A model generated the notes under the pieces. It saw only the letters and a list, made by a program, of their open reading frames with translations, made no database searches and was not told the origin of the DNA. Shown here in pieces: positions 53,877 to 61,682 of a stretch of DNA of 64,000 nucleotides (the first letter of the stretch is position 1; the number at the start of each line of letters is the position of its first letter). Made by a program: the position numbers and the translations under genes. Source of the stretch: Acidobacteriaceae bacterium (GTDB lineage Bacteria; Acidobacteriota; Terriglobia; Terriglobales; Acidobacteriaceae); the NCBI GenBank assembly GCA_035944135.1, contig DASZBM010000002.1, positions 992,001 to 1,056,000 of the forward strand, read 5' to 3'.

Positions 53877-54626
53877 TCAGTTTGGCGTCGGATCTTCACT
53901 ACGATCGACCACCAGCGTCTCGAACATCGCCTTTTTCGGCGTTATTTGCAATCCCAACTCCCCTTTCAGAGCAGCGTTCAGAACGGCGCCGACGCTCGGC
54001 AGCTGAGACTTGTCGGTCTCGGCAACGTCAACGTAGGACCTGAAGTCAAGCTCGAGGTCGTACTGTCCAGGCAGGCCGGTTTGGTCGGCCACAGGACCCT
54101 CCAGAGGACCGGAAAGAAAATCGGCGAACTCCTTCATCGTGATGTTGCGCGCCACAGTGCCTGTCGCCGAATTCTCGTGATAAGCCTGGCCGGGCGCGGC
54201 GGATCGATGAAACTTCGCTGGATTCTTCGGCGGTTGCGCGAAGACACTCATCACATATCCGCGCATCTCTCGCTGTTCATGGTGCAGAGTCAGATGAAAC
54301 CGATCGGCGAGCAGTGCCTGCATCATCTGCCGCATCTGGTCGGCAGTAACGTCGTGATCTACCTTCGCGACAATGTCGTAGCGTTTGTCGCTAATGGAGG
54401 CAGGACCGGCTACCTGTGACGTAGAGACGCCGTAAGCAAACGCCACGCAATTCCGTACCGATACGTCGTGCATCTGAAGAGCGTCGCGCGAAATCGTCGT
54501 GCGGCCGTCCCTTTCATTAGCAACACGCTCTGTCGCAGGGCGAATGCTGGCGACATCGAAGCTCGTTTGGGCAAATCCTGAATACGGCAGCGCTGCCATG
54601 AGAGCGAGAAGAATCGAGCGAAGCAT
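53877..54626 (-). CDS. TIGR03435-type secreted protein of unknown function
   Basis: This 249-residue exported protein has a signal peptide ending SGFAQ. The hallmark of the acidobacterial TIGR03435 family follows immediately: TSFDVASIRPA, then later ADQMRQMMQALLADRFHLTLHHEQREM and LPGQYDLELDF. The C-terminal part contains PSVGAVLNAALKGELGLQ and ends VVDRSEDPTPN. The family is abundant in Acidobacteria and has no known biochemical role. It resembles the secretin/TonB short-domain style in places, so interaction with envelope machinery is possible. It converges with the ABC permease pair, 26 bp apart. Confidence 0.88.
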   Translation of the reverse strand: MLRSILLALMAALPYSGFAQTSFDVASIRPATERVANERDGRTTISRDALQMHDVSVRNCVAFAYGVSTSQVAGPASISDKRYDIVAKVDHDVTADQMRQMMQALLADRFHLTLHHEQREMRGYVMSVFAQPPKNPAKFHRSAAPGQAYHENSATGTVARNITMKEFADFLSGPLEGPVADQTGLPGQYDLELDFRSYVDVAETDKSQLPSVGAVLNAALKGELGLQITPKKAMFETLVVDRSEDPTPN

Positions 54627-54680
54627 GATCCTGACTACGGCGCCGCCCTTGAGGAGGTTCCCACGCGTGAAAAATTCGCC

Positions 54681-57071
54681 CTACTTCCCTCCATAAATCG
54701 CCCGATACATCTCACGATTCCGCAAAATACTCTGCACATAATCCCGCGTCTCGCTATAGGGAATCGACTCCACCCACTCCGGCACATCCTTGTAGTCACC
54801 CTCCGCAATCCACTGCCTCACCGGCGAATCGCCCGCGTTGTAGCTTGCCAGCGCATACTCCACCTGGCCGCCATACTTATTGATCGCCTGCTTCAAATCC
54901 GTCGTCCCCAACTTGATATTCACCGTCGGGTCCAGCAACTCATTCGCGTTGAAGTGCTTCACGCCATCCTTGCGCGCCAGCCCCTTGCCCGTCGACGGCA
55001 GCAGCTGCATCAGCCCCACCGCATTCGCCCGGCTCACCGCGCCCGCATTGAACTCCGACTCCTGTCTTATCAGCGAAGCCACAAGATAGGGATCCAGCCC
55101 ATTCGCCGCAGCATTATCCTTCAGCGTCGACCAGTACGGCCGCGGATACAAAATCTCCCAGTACGCATGCGGCACATCATCCACATTCAGCGCAAAGAAC
55201 GGAATCTTGCTCCGCTTCATCGCCTGCAGCGCCCGCGTCGTCTCGCCAAAGCTCTCGTAGATATCCGCCTCCGCCAACGCGCCCCACTCGTTCGAGGTCG
55301 CACTCAGCGCAATCTCCGGCCGGATGTACTCATTCAGCGCCGCGTTCGCCAGCAGCCGCGCCTTGATCAAATGCGGATCGTTCTCCGGCAACTGATCGAT
55401 CAACTCCGGATCATCCACCTCGCGCACCGCCGCCAGCGTCGTCGCCTCGACCGCCTCATCGCGCTTTCCGATCGCCGCCATCCTCTGCCGCGCCAGCATC
55501 GCGTAATAGCTGTTCACATACGCGTCGTTCAGCTTGTTGTAGTAGTTCAGCGCCTGCGAGAAGTTGTGCTCTACATCCTCGTACAATCGCCCGCGCCAAT
55601 ACAGCGCTCCCGGAATCTCCTGCCCTCCCGGATAGTTCTGTATCTGTTCATCCATCAGCCTTGCAGCCTCCGGATAATTCCGCGTCCGATAGTTCAGCCA
55701 CGCCGCACGCCAGTGCGCGCTCGGCGCATACACACTCTTCGGAAAGTGCTGCACCAGCGCCGCGTAATCCCCAATCGCGCGCCCCGTGTCCCGGCGGATC
55801 AGGTACATGTTCCCGCCCGAGTACAGCGCCTCTTCCAGCCACCGGCTCTGCGGATACTGTTGCATCAACTGCTGCACAAGAATGTCCTGCGCCGTCGTGT
55901 CACCCACGTTGCGCGCGATCTCCGCCTGCAGATATAACTTCAGCGCCGCACTGTCATCGCCCGTCACCGGCAGCCGTTCCACATCCGCCCGGCTCAGCCG
56001 CTTCAGCTTCAGATCGCAAACTGCTGCATAGATCTCCAGCGCGTCGCGGTCCGCCTGCGTCAGATCTTTGTCATCCTTCTGCAGCTCGCGATACTCGATC
56101 GCCGCATCGCCATACTGATGCGCATTGAACATCGCATCCGCATGCTGCTTGCGCTCCGCCACCGTCAGCGGAATCTGCATGCTGGCCAGCTGGTTCTTCG
56201 CCTCATACGCCTGGCTGCTCAGCGGATCTCCCAGATAAATCCCGCGATACAACTTCGCCGCCTCCGCAGAGTTCCCACTCTGCTGATACGCCTTCGCCAG
56301 CGTCGACCGAAAATCCACATGGCTTCCCGCCGGCGTATTCGCCAGTGGCTGCAACACGCGCAGCGCGCTCGCAGCATCATGATTTTCCAGATACGCCTGG
56401 GCCAGCGTTACCGGCGCATTCGGCACAAACAAACTGTCCGGATACTTCTCCGCAAAATTCGCCAACGCCGGAATCGCGTCTGAAGGTCTGTTCGCTGCAA
56501 TCGCCGCCTGCGCGCCCAGATACACCGCGTAATCATCCAGCGCATCGCCGGCCTGCTTCGCCGCCGCGTATGCCTCCTCCGCCTCCGGATATCTGTGGTC
56601 CAGCATCAGCGCATGCCCCAGCGCCAACTGCGCCGCCGCCGCGCCATCGCCCGGATGCCCCGCAGCCCAGTGCTGCACGCCCTCGTACGCAGCCGCACTC
56701 CGCGTGCTTATCAGCTCCTGCGCCATAGGCCGCAACTGCGCACTCGCTACAAACGCCGTATGCAGCCGTTTGCTCAGCGCCGTCGCCGCCACCTCAATAT
56801 GCTTCCGCCGAACCTTCCCGCGCCCCGCATGCCTCTTCGCTGCAGTCCGCTTCGACGTCGCTGCATGATGAGTCGTCGCTGCGTGATGAGTCGTCGCCGC
56901 ATGATGCGCAGCCTGACACGGGCAGCTCTTCCCGGAACTGCAGCAGCTCTTCGAAGGCGCGGCCTTCTTCTTGTGTGTGCTCGTACTCGAGCTCTGCGCC
57001 AGCCCAACAGCCATCGCCGTGCACATTGTGCCGGCTACCAACCACTTCAATCCCGAACCCTGCTTCACCAT
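54681..57071 (-). CDS. Soluble lytic murein transglycosylase (Slt-type) with TPR-like domain
   Basis: This exported enzyme of about 796 residues cleaves the glycan strands of peptidoglycan with 1,6-anhydro product formation. After the signal peptide there is an unusual Cys/His/Lys-rich linker (SCCSSGKSCPCQ, then HHAATT three times). A long helical, TPR-like superhelix covers about residues 100-610. The C-terminal lysozyme-like domain carries the catalytic Glu in LIRQESEFNAGAVS, followed by GLMQLLPSTGKG and ALASYNAGDSPV. The ATG at 57071 is chosen for the signal peptide; AAGGTGG lies very close to it. The gene stands alone on the minus strand and is divergent from an epimerase-like gene. Confidence 0.9.
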   Translation of the reverse strand: MVKQGSGLKWLVAGTMCTAMAVGLAQSSSTSTHKKKAAPSKSCCSSGKSCPCQAAHHAATTHHAATTHHAATSKRTAAKRHAGRGKVRRKHIEVAATALSKRLHTAFVASAQLRPMAQELISTRSAAAYEGVQHWAAGHPGDGAAAAQLALGHALMLDHRYPEAEEAYAAAKQAGDALDDYAVYLGAQAAIAANRPSDAIPALANFAEKYPDSLFVPNAPVTLAQAYLENHDAASALRVLQPLANTPAGSHVDFRSTLAKAYQQSGNSAEAAKLYRGIYLGDPLSSQAYEAKNQLASMQIPLTVAERKQHADAMFNAHQYGDAAIEYRELQKDDKDLTQADRDALEIYAAVCDLKLKRLSRADVERLPVTGDDSAALKLYLQAEIARNVGDTTAQDILVQQLMQQYPQSRWLEEALYSGGNMYLIRRDTGRAIGDYAALVQHFPKSVYAPSAHWRAAWLNYRTRNYPEAARLMDEQIQNYPGGQEIPGALYWRGRLYEDVEHNFSQALNYYNKLNDAYVNSYYAMLARQRMAAIGKRDEAVEATTLAAVREVDDPELIDQLPENDPHLIKARLLANAALNEYIRPEIALSATSNEWGALAEADIYESFGETTRALQAMKRSKIPFFALNVDDVPHAYWEILYPRPYWSTLKDNAAANGLDPYLVASLIRQESEFNAGAVSRANAVGLMQLLPSTGKGLARKDGVKHFNANELLDPTVNIKLGTTDLKQAINKYGGQVEYALASYNAGDSPVRQWIAEGDYKDVPEWVESIPYSETRDYVQSILRNREMYRAIYGGK
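56863..56913. repeat. 18-nt tandem repeat coding for HHAATT units
   Basis: Two complete 18-nt units (GCATGATGAGTCGTCGCT and GCGTGATGAGTCGTCGCC) and a partial third encode the repeated HHAATT in the transglycosylase linker on the minus strand. Such tandem units change length easily by slippage. Confidence 0.7.
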
Positions 57072-57216
57072 TCCACCTTGATTCGACTCTACGGCGTTCA
57101 AAAAGACTCTGCATCCACACCTCCGTGCTACCCGAACCACCACAGGTACATCACTGCCGCCCCGCGACCACCAGTGTGTCGGGCTGCGCCCTTTCGTTCC
57201 TGGGATCGATCGGAAC

Positions 57217-57222
57217 TAAAAT
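57217..57222 (+). promoter_or_regulatory. TAAAAT box 6 nt before epimerase-like gene start
   Basis: TAAAAT, close to the -10 consensus, ends exactly six bases before the ATG at 57229, with no separate ribosome-binding site. A GTTCC/GGAAC dyad (about 57196-57216) directly upstream could be an operator. Confidence 0.4.
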
Positions 57223-57228
57223 CCGGGA

Positions 57229-58155
57229 ATGAGAGTTCTGATCGCCGGAGCCACCGGGGCGATTGGTAAGCCTTTGCTGCGTTGTCTCGACGACGCAGGA
57301 CACCAGATGTTTGTACTGGTGCGCCCTTCCAAAGCCGCCGCCATCCAGGTAAAAAACGCCACTCAGGTGGCCGCCGACGCGCTCGATGCCGCAGCCGTGT
57401 CGCAGGCGGTTCGGCAAATCAAGCCTGACGCCATCATCAACGAACTCACGTCGCTTCCGAAACATTACACGCCGGCGGACATGAAAGAAGCCTCACCGCG
57501 GGACACCGAAGTGCGGGTGAAGGGCAATGCAAACCTGCTAACCGCCGCCCGTGCCGTGAATTGCCGCCGTTACATTCTGCAATCTTCCGGCTTCTGGTAC
57601 GCGCCCGGGCCGGGGCTGGCCGATGAGTCCACTCCGTTTGCATCCGACGCCTCGCCCGGCATCGCCGCCGGATGCAGAACCTACGCGGATTTGGAAGCGA
57701 CAGCCCAGAATTCCGGCGTGCAGACAGTACTGTTGCGTTACGGATTTTTCTACGGACCCGGAACCTGGTTCAGCCCGGAAGGCGACGTCGGCCAGCAGGT
57801 TCGCCGGCGCGAGGTTCCCGTCGTCGGTAAGGGTGAAGGAATCTGGAGCTGGGTCCACATAGACGATGCCGCCGCAGCCACCTGTGCCGCGCTCACCGCG
57901 GACCCGGGCGTGTTTAACGTGGTTGGCGATCAGCCAATTGCACAGTCTGCATGGCTGCCCGCATTTGCAAAGTTCGTTGGCGCCCCGGAGCCGCCAACTG
58001 TGTCGGAAGAACAGGCCCTGCAAAATGCCGGACCGGATTCTGTTTATTACGCCACCAGGCTCCGCGGAGCCTCCAACTACAAAGCAAAAATACAATTGGA
58101 ATTCCGTCCACGGCCTCTCGAGTGGATCGGTACGCAGGCAGGCGCGTCGGCCTGA
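57229..58155 (+). CDS. NAD(P)-dependent epimerase/dehydratase-like protein (atypical SDR)
   Basis: This 308-residue protein of the extended short-chain dehydrogenase type has the nucleotide motif LIAGATGAIGKPLL at residues 4-17 and a typical LLRYGFFYGPG at about 165-175. The active-site Tyr region reads TYADLEAT, so Tyr is present but the usual Lys four residues later is Glu. The protein may therefore be an atypical SDR with altered chemistry or only a binding role. It is a single gene between the divergent transglycosylase and the sigma factor gene. No pathway context is visible. Confidence 0.85.
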   Translation: MRVLIAGATGAIGKPLLRCLDDAGHQMFVLVRPSKAAAIQVKNATQVAADALDAAAVSQAVRQIKPDAIINELTSLPKHYTPADMKEASPRDTEVRVKGNANLLTAARAVNCRRYILQSSGFWYAPGPGLADESTPFASDASPGIAAGCRTYADLEATAQNSGVQTVLLRYGFFYGPGTWFSPEGDVGQQVRRREVPVVGKGEGIWSWVHIDDAAAATCAALTADPGVFNVVGDQPIAQSAWLPAFAKFVGAPEPPTVSEEQALQNAGPDSVYYATRLRGASNYKAKIQLEFRPRPLEWIGTQAGASA

Positions 58156-58278
58156 AATGAAGAGCAACTTTTTCCGAGCGAGCGTCACATCCGCGCCGGC
58201 GCTCGTCAAACGTTTATGAAGTCTCAATAGGCCACGGCAGCCGGTTCTGTCATCCATTCAATCCCAATCTGAGTCCTG

Positions 58279-58284
58279 TAAACT
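58279..58284 (+). promoter_or_regulatory. TAAACT box 8 nt before sigma factor start
   Basis: TAAACT lies eight bases before the ATG at 58293. The intervening AAGAACAT has no ribosome-binding site, so transcription probably starts at or within one or two bases of the start codon. A TTCAAT 16 bp upstream is a weak -35. Confidence 0.35.
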
Positions 58285-58292
58285 AAGAACAT

Positions 58293-58952
58293 ATGGCGGC
58301 CCATCCCTCATCTCTCGCAGACGACCCGGCCGAGCTCCACGGAGCCGCTGCCGTTGAGGCTCCGCACCCCGACCTCGAGCTCGTCGAGCGCGCCAAGGCT
58401 GGCGACACCGCCGCCTTCGAAAAACTGGTCCGTCAGTACGACCGCCAGATCTATCGCACCGCCCTCCACATCACCCAGAACCGCGAAGACGCCGAAGACA
58501 TCACTCAGGACGTCTTCTTCAAGGCCTTCCAGAAGCTCGATCAGTTCCAGGGCAACTCCAAGTTCTCCACCTGGCTCGTCCGCATCGCCGTCAACGAGAG
58601 CCTCATGCGCCTCCGCAAGCGCAAGACCTCCAAGACCGTATCCATGGACCAGGACGTCCAGACCGACGAGGGTTCCATCCCCCGGGACTTCGCCGAATGG
58701 CGCCCTAACCCCGAGCAGATTTACTCGCAGGGCGAGCTGGGCGATATCCTCCGCAAAACAATCGCAGGATTGCCCCCAGGTTTCCGAACCGTTTTCACCC
58801 TCCGCGACATCGAAAACCTGTCGACCGAGGAAACGGCCGAGGCGCTAGGATTGAGCGTCCCTGCCGTGAAGTCACGACTGCTGCGTGCGCGCCTGCAACT
58901 ACGCGAGCGCCTCAGCCGCTACTTCCGCAAAGCCAACGAGGGCTCGAAGTGA
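58293..58952 (+). CDS. ECF-type RNA polymerase sigma factor (RpoE-like)
   Basis: This 219-residue sigma factor has region 2 at about residues 30-100 (FEKLVRQYDRQIYRTALHITQNREDAEDITQDVFFKAF, core binding and -10 recognition) and region 4 at about 150-205 (NLSTEETAEALGLSVPAVKSRLLRARLQLRERL, -35 helix-turn-helix). The linker is charged. It overlaps the next gene, a zinc-type anti-sigma factor, by 4 bp (GTGA), the classic arrangement for coupled production of an envelope or oxidative stress sigma factor and its inhibitor. The stress it responds to cannot be read from sequence. Confidence 0.94.
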   Translation: MAAHPSSLADDPAELHGAAAVEAPHPDLELVERAKAGDTAAFEKLVRQYDRQIYRTALHITQNREDAEDITQDVFFKAFQKLDQFQGNSKFSTWLVRIAVNESLMRLRKRKTSKTVSMDQDVQTDEGSIPRDFAEWRPNPEQIYSQGELGDILRKTIAGLPPGFRTVFTLRDIENLSTEETAEALGLSVPAVKSRLLRARLQLRERLSRYFRKANEGSK

Positions 58953-59251
58953 ACTGCACCGATTTTCTTGCGAAACTAACCGACTACTTCGACGGCCAGA
59001 TCGACCCCGATCTCCTTGCAGAAGTCAAAGAGCACCTCGGCACCTGCCACCACTGCGAAGTGGTCGTGAACACCACCCGCAAAACCATCGACATCTACCG
59101 CGGCAACCAGGCCTACGACTTCCCCGAAGACCTCTCGACCCGCCTTCGCTCGGCCATCATGGCCCGCTGTAACGCCTCCAAAGAAGGCGCAGAAGCCAAA
59201 GCCAAACTCCACGCTGAGCTCGTCCGCGACGCCTCCTCCCGCTCCTCCTGA
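58949..59251 (+). CDS. Soluble zinc anti-sigma factor (zf-HC2)
   Basis: This 100-residue protein has the anti-sigma zinc motif H-x3-C-x2-C at His29, Cys33 and Cys36 (EHLGTCHHC) and no transmembrane helix. It should therefore act in the cytoplasm, like redox-sensitive anti-sigma factors that release sigma when cysteines are oxidised. An additional Cys near the N-terminus (NCTDF) and one at RCNAS could take part. The GTG start overlaps the sigma factor stop, so the two are translated together. The C-terminal half is charged and helical. Confidence 0.9.
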   Translation: MNCTDFLAKLTDYFDGQIDPDLLAEVKEHLGTCHHCEVVVNTTRKTIDIYRGNQAYDFPEDLSTRLRSAIMARCNASKEGAEAKAKLHAELVRDASSRSS

Positions 59252-59326
59252 AAGAATCCGAACCGTCCCGACCGGGCGGCCTAGCCTTTCACGGTTTCAT
59301 CGTGAAAGGGCGGGGTATCGCCCGTT

Positions 59327-59357
59327 AAGGCGCGCGAGCCTTTTGCTTTCGTTTTCC
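59327..59357 (+). terminator. Weak terminator after the anti-sigma gene
   Basis: AAGGC and GCCTT pair around a 6-nt loop and are followed by TTGCTTTCGTTTTCC. The stem is short, so confidence is limited. Confidence 0.4.
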
Positions 59358-59582
59358 TTGTTGTCATCCCCGAAGGGGATCTGCTTTTGCTTCTAAGTGC
59401 CTCATGACATGTTCTTCCAAACAAGCTGAGACCCCTTGACACGCCACCTGTTCCGAGAGCCCCTCGCAACGTCACGCCATTCCATCCTCGTCCACCAGAG
59501 ACGCACTAAGGTCCACCCCTAAGGTCTTTCGTTCGAAGATTTTGCGCAAAAAGTACGGGGGGAGGGGGTACCCCACCCCGAA

Positions 59583-59611
59583 CGCAAAAAGGCGGCCCGA
59601 AGGCCGCCTTT
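59583..59611 (-). terminator. Strong intrinsic terminator of the 324-aa secreted protein gene
   Basis: AAAGGCGGCC pairs perfectly with GGCCGCCTTT around a tetraloop (CGAA on the plus strand). On the minus strand it runs into TTTTTGCG. It lies 36 bp after the gene's stop codon. Confidence 0.9.
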
Positions 59612-59612
59612 C

Positions 59613-59643
59613 ACTAACTACTAACTACTAACCACTAACTACT
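59613..59643. repeat. CTAACTA-type short tandem array
   Basis: ACTAACTACTAACTACTAACC and a further ACTAACTACT follow one another. On the minus strand, directly after the stop codon of the next gene, this places TAG codons in all three frames before the terminator. Confidence 0.6.
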
Positions 59644-59646
59644 CGC

Positions 59647-60606
59647 TTACTTCACTACCTGCTGGAACAGCGGCGAGCTTAGCAAACCAGCAAACTCGCT
59701 GTCCGACGACGAGTAATCCACCGTCAGCGTCCCCGAGTTCGAGTCGATCGACGTGTCATCCACCGCGCTCCGCTCGAGCGGCGACCCAGACGTCTTCTTC
59801 AGGATGGCAACACCCTTCAGCAGCGTCGCCGCCGTCGCCGCGGTCATCGTGTCCGACATCACCACGGACATGTCGAACTTCACCCCGTTGGAGAAGTCCA
59901 TCGTGTACCGGGCGCTCTTCATCCGGTTCTTCACCGTGTCGTAGTCCGCCAGCTGCGAAGCCTCACCCAGCACGCTCTTCATCATGGTCTGGGTGCCCTT
60001 CTGGTCCAGAAGGCTCCAAACCGGACGGCTGTCCACGATGGCCATATCGTTCATCATGTCGCCGTTCTGGAGGAAGTTCGGCGCCAGGCCGTCGCGCGCA
60101 TCCAGCGCCGCCTTCACCGCATCCCGGTCCCCGAAGATCATGACCGTCTGGTTCAGGAACGCCACACTCATCCCTGCCACACCCATCGGATACACCGGAT
60201 TATTCCGCACCATCAGCGGCTTGGTCTTCTTCTTGGCGAAGTCCGCGAGGATCGACTGATAGTTGAACTGTCCCTGTGCAACTCCAAGAATCCGCACGTT
60301 ATCCACGCCGGGCGCACGGAAGGCCGCAAACGCCAGCGTGTCGGCATCCTGGTCAACTTTGAGCCCTGAAGTCTTGAGCGAGGTTTCCAGCCGCTTCAAC
60401 TCAGGTGGAAGCACCCGGTCCTTAAGCTGCATGGCGGCCGGCGAGTTCTGCATCGCCCGGTAGTCCACCACAATGATCTGCTGCACGTCCCGTGGGATCG
60501 ACGAACGCGCGTCCCCTGAGAGCTGCGAAGCCCCTGCTATTGAAGGAACCGCCACCAGGCCCACGAGAAGGCCCAGAACCGCTCCACCCTTGAAAATCTT
60601 CGACAT
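59647..60606 (-). CDS. Secreted protein of unknown function
   Basis: This exported protein of about 319 residues has a signal peptide (MSKIFKGGAVLGLLVGLVAVPSIAGA). The mature part has an alternating alpha/beta pattern: IPRDVQQIIVVDYRAMQNS, AAFRAPGVDNVRILGVAQGQF, GMSVAFLNQTVMIFGDRDAV, then FSNGVKFDMSVVMSDTM, which looks like a repeated two-layer fold. I do not recognise a family, though its style is like soluble envelope proteins common in Acidobacteria. The ATG at 60606 is preferred over a GTG five codons earlier. It is a single gene with its own strong terminator. Confidence 0.75.
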   Translation of the reverse strand: MSKIFKGGAVLGLLVGLVAVPSIAGASQLSGDARSSIPRDVQQIIVVDYRAMQNSPAAMQLKDRVLPPELKRLETSLKTSGLKVDQDADTLAFAAFRAPGVDNVRILGVAQGQFNYQSILADFAKKKTKPLMVRNNPVYPMGVAGMSVAFLNQTVMIFGDRDAVKAALDARDGLAPNFLQNGDMMNDMAIVDSRPVWSLLDQKGTQTMMKSVLGEASQLADYDTVKNRMKSARYTMDFSNGVKFDMSVVMSDTMTAATAATLLKGVAILKKTSGSPLERSAVDDTSIDSNSGTLTVDYSSSDSEFAGLLSSPLFQQVVK

Positions 60607-60705
60607 CGTCACTGTCCGCACTCCGACTGAAACCGCGGTTTCCGCAGCCTCTATTGTTTCGTGAACTACCTAAACTCGCAACAAATTCGCGCTACTGCTT
60701 TCGAA

Positions 60706-61671
60706 TCAAGGCCACGCCAAAGGATGTAGCAGCCGGCGCTCCAGGACTCTCTCCTCGGGATTAAACCCGACTATTTGACGAACCCAATCAGCATTTGGCT
60801 CAAACGCCTGCTCCGGAATCAGGCCAATCAACTCCCCGTCGCCGACCAGTGCTCCGTGCCGCGCAGCACTTTCGGCGACCGCCGCATGCACCCGGGCCAT
60901 CGGCGTGTGCCGGAAGTCCGTAACGTTCATGCTGACCTGCGCGTGGCCGTTGACCATAACTCCCATGGCTTTTACGCCATAGAGTCCCCCGCTCGACGCC
61001 CGTACGTCCTTCGCAACCGTCCGGGCAAGCCCGACGTCCGCCTTCCCGCGCCGCGCATGCAGCGTGATGTTGTAAGCGATAAGGAAGTGTCGTGCGCCCA
61101 CCGCGCTGGCGCCCGCCGTGGAATGAATCCCCGGCCCCCCGATGTCCGGCTGTCGCGTCGAGTCCTTCAACGAATCCACGCTGAGGCCTTCGAATTCGCC
61201 CCGGCGCACATTCTCCAGGTGCACACGATCCGGACGCGACGCCGCCGCCTCATAGAAATAAACCGGAACGCCGAAGCGCTTCCATATCTCCATCCCAGCC
61301 TGGCGCGCCAGCAGAACGCATTTGGGCAACGAGATTCCGTTGACCGGAACAAACGGCACGACATCCGCCGCGCCCATGCGCGGGTGTTCGCCCTTCTGCT
61401 GCGTCAGATCGATCAGTTCGGCAGCCTTGCCAACGCCGCGCACAGCAGATTCAAGAACCGCTTCAGGCGAGCCCGCGATGGTCACGACCGAGCGGTTGTG
61501 ATCAGGATCCAGCGACCAGTCCAGAAGGTGAACTCCCTCGACGTGCATCGCGCGAACAATGGCGCGGACCTTGCCCGCGTCTCGGCCTTCGGCGAAGTTG
61601 GGAACGCACTCGACGATCGGTGAAGCAACCGCTTGCGTCTCGTTTTCCTGGACCAGGACTTGGCTGCTCAT
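60706..61671 (-). CDS. ftcD: Glutamate formimidoyltransferase
   Basis: This 321-residue enzyme transfers the formimino group from formiminoglutamate, an intermediate of histidine breakdown, to tetrahydrofolate. Family motifs are IVECVPNFAEGRD at the start of the mature frame, DPDHNRSVVTIAG, GEHPRMGAADVVPFVPV (catalytic His region), and GVMVNGHAQVSMNVTDF near residue 230. Only the transferase domain is present; the cyclodeaminase domain of animal FTCD is absent, as is usual in bacteria. The ATG at 61671 starts 12 bp after the stop of the outer-membrane protein gene upstream, so both may be co-transcribed. No other histidine-degradation genes are seen. Confidence 0.92.
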   Translation of the reverse strand: MSSQVLVQENETQAVASPIVECVPNFAEGRDAGKVRAIVRAMHVEGVHLLDWSLDPDHNRSVVTIAGSPEAVLESAVRGVGKAAELIDLTQQKGEHPRMGAADVVPFVPVNGISLPKCVLLARQAGMEIWKRFGVPVYFYEAAASRPDRVHLENVRRGEFEGLSVDSLKDSTRQPDIGGPGIHSTAGASAVGARHFLIAYNITLHARRGKADVGLARTVAKDVRASSGGLYGVKAMGVMVNGHAQVSMNVTDFRHTPMARVHAAVAESAARHGALVGDGELIGLIPEQAFEPNADWVRQIVGFNPEERVLERRLLHPLAWP

Positions 61672-61682
61672 CAACGGCTTCC

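Larger units (their letters stand above)
59252..59646. other. Hairpin-rich 395-bp intergenic region
   Basis: No gene is supported here. Four short inverted repeats lie in succession: CCTTTCACG/CGTGAAAGG (59285-59309), GGGCG/CGCCC (59308-59323), AAGGC/GCCTT (59327-59342, followed by a T-rich run that could terminate the sigma/anti-sigma transcript) and ATCCCC/GGGGAT (59366-59380). Further on are a G-run (59559-59571) meeting GGGTACCC, the terminator of the next minus-strand gene, and a CTAACTA tandem array. The arrangement looks like interspersed repeats or a structured RNA. Confidence 0.55.

Noticed and set aside
54954-55937. Arg-rich 327-codon frame antisense to the lytic transglycosylase
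   Set aside because: Extreme Arg/Ile/Leu/Gln bias and no ribosome-binding site.
59281-59475. 64-codon minus-strand frame in the hairpin-rich gap
   Set aside because: Its residues are just translation of the inverted repeats.
59613-59643. Short repeats considered as a CRISPR array
   Set aside because: Unit of about 7 bp with no spacers and no cas genes in the window.
51300-60600. Pyrimidine-rich plus strand suggesting a replication-strand or transfer boundary
   Set aside because: The bias is patchy and changes several times in the window; without a calculated skew it supports no claim.
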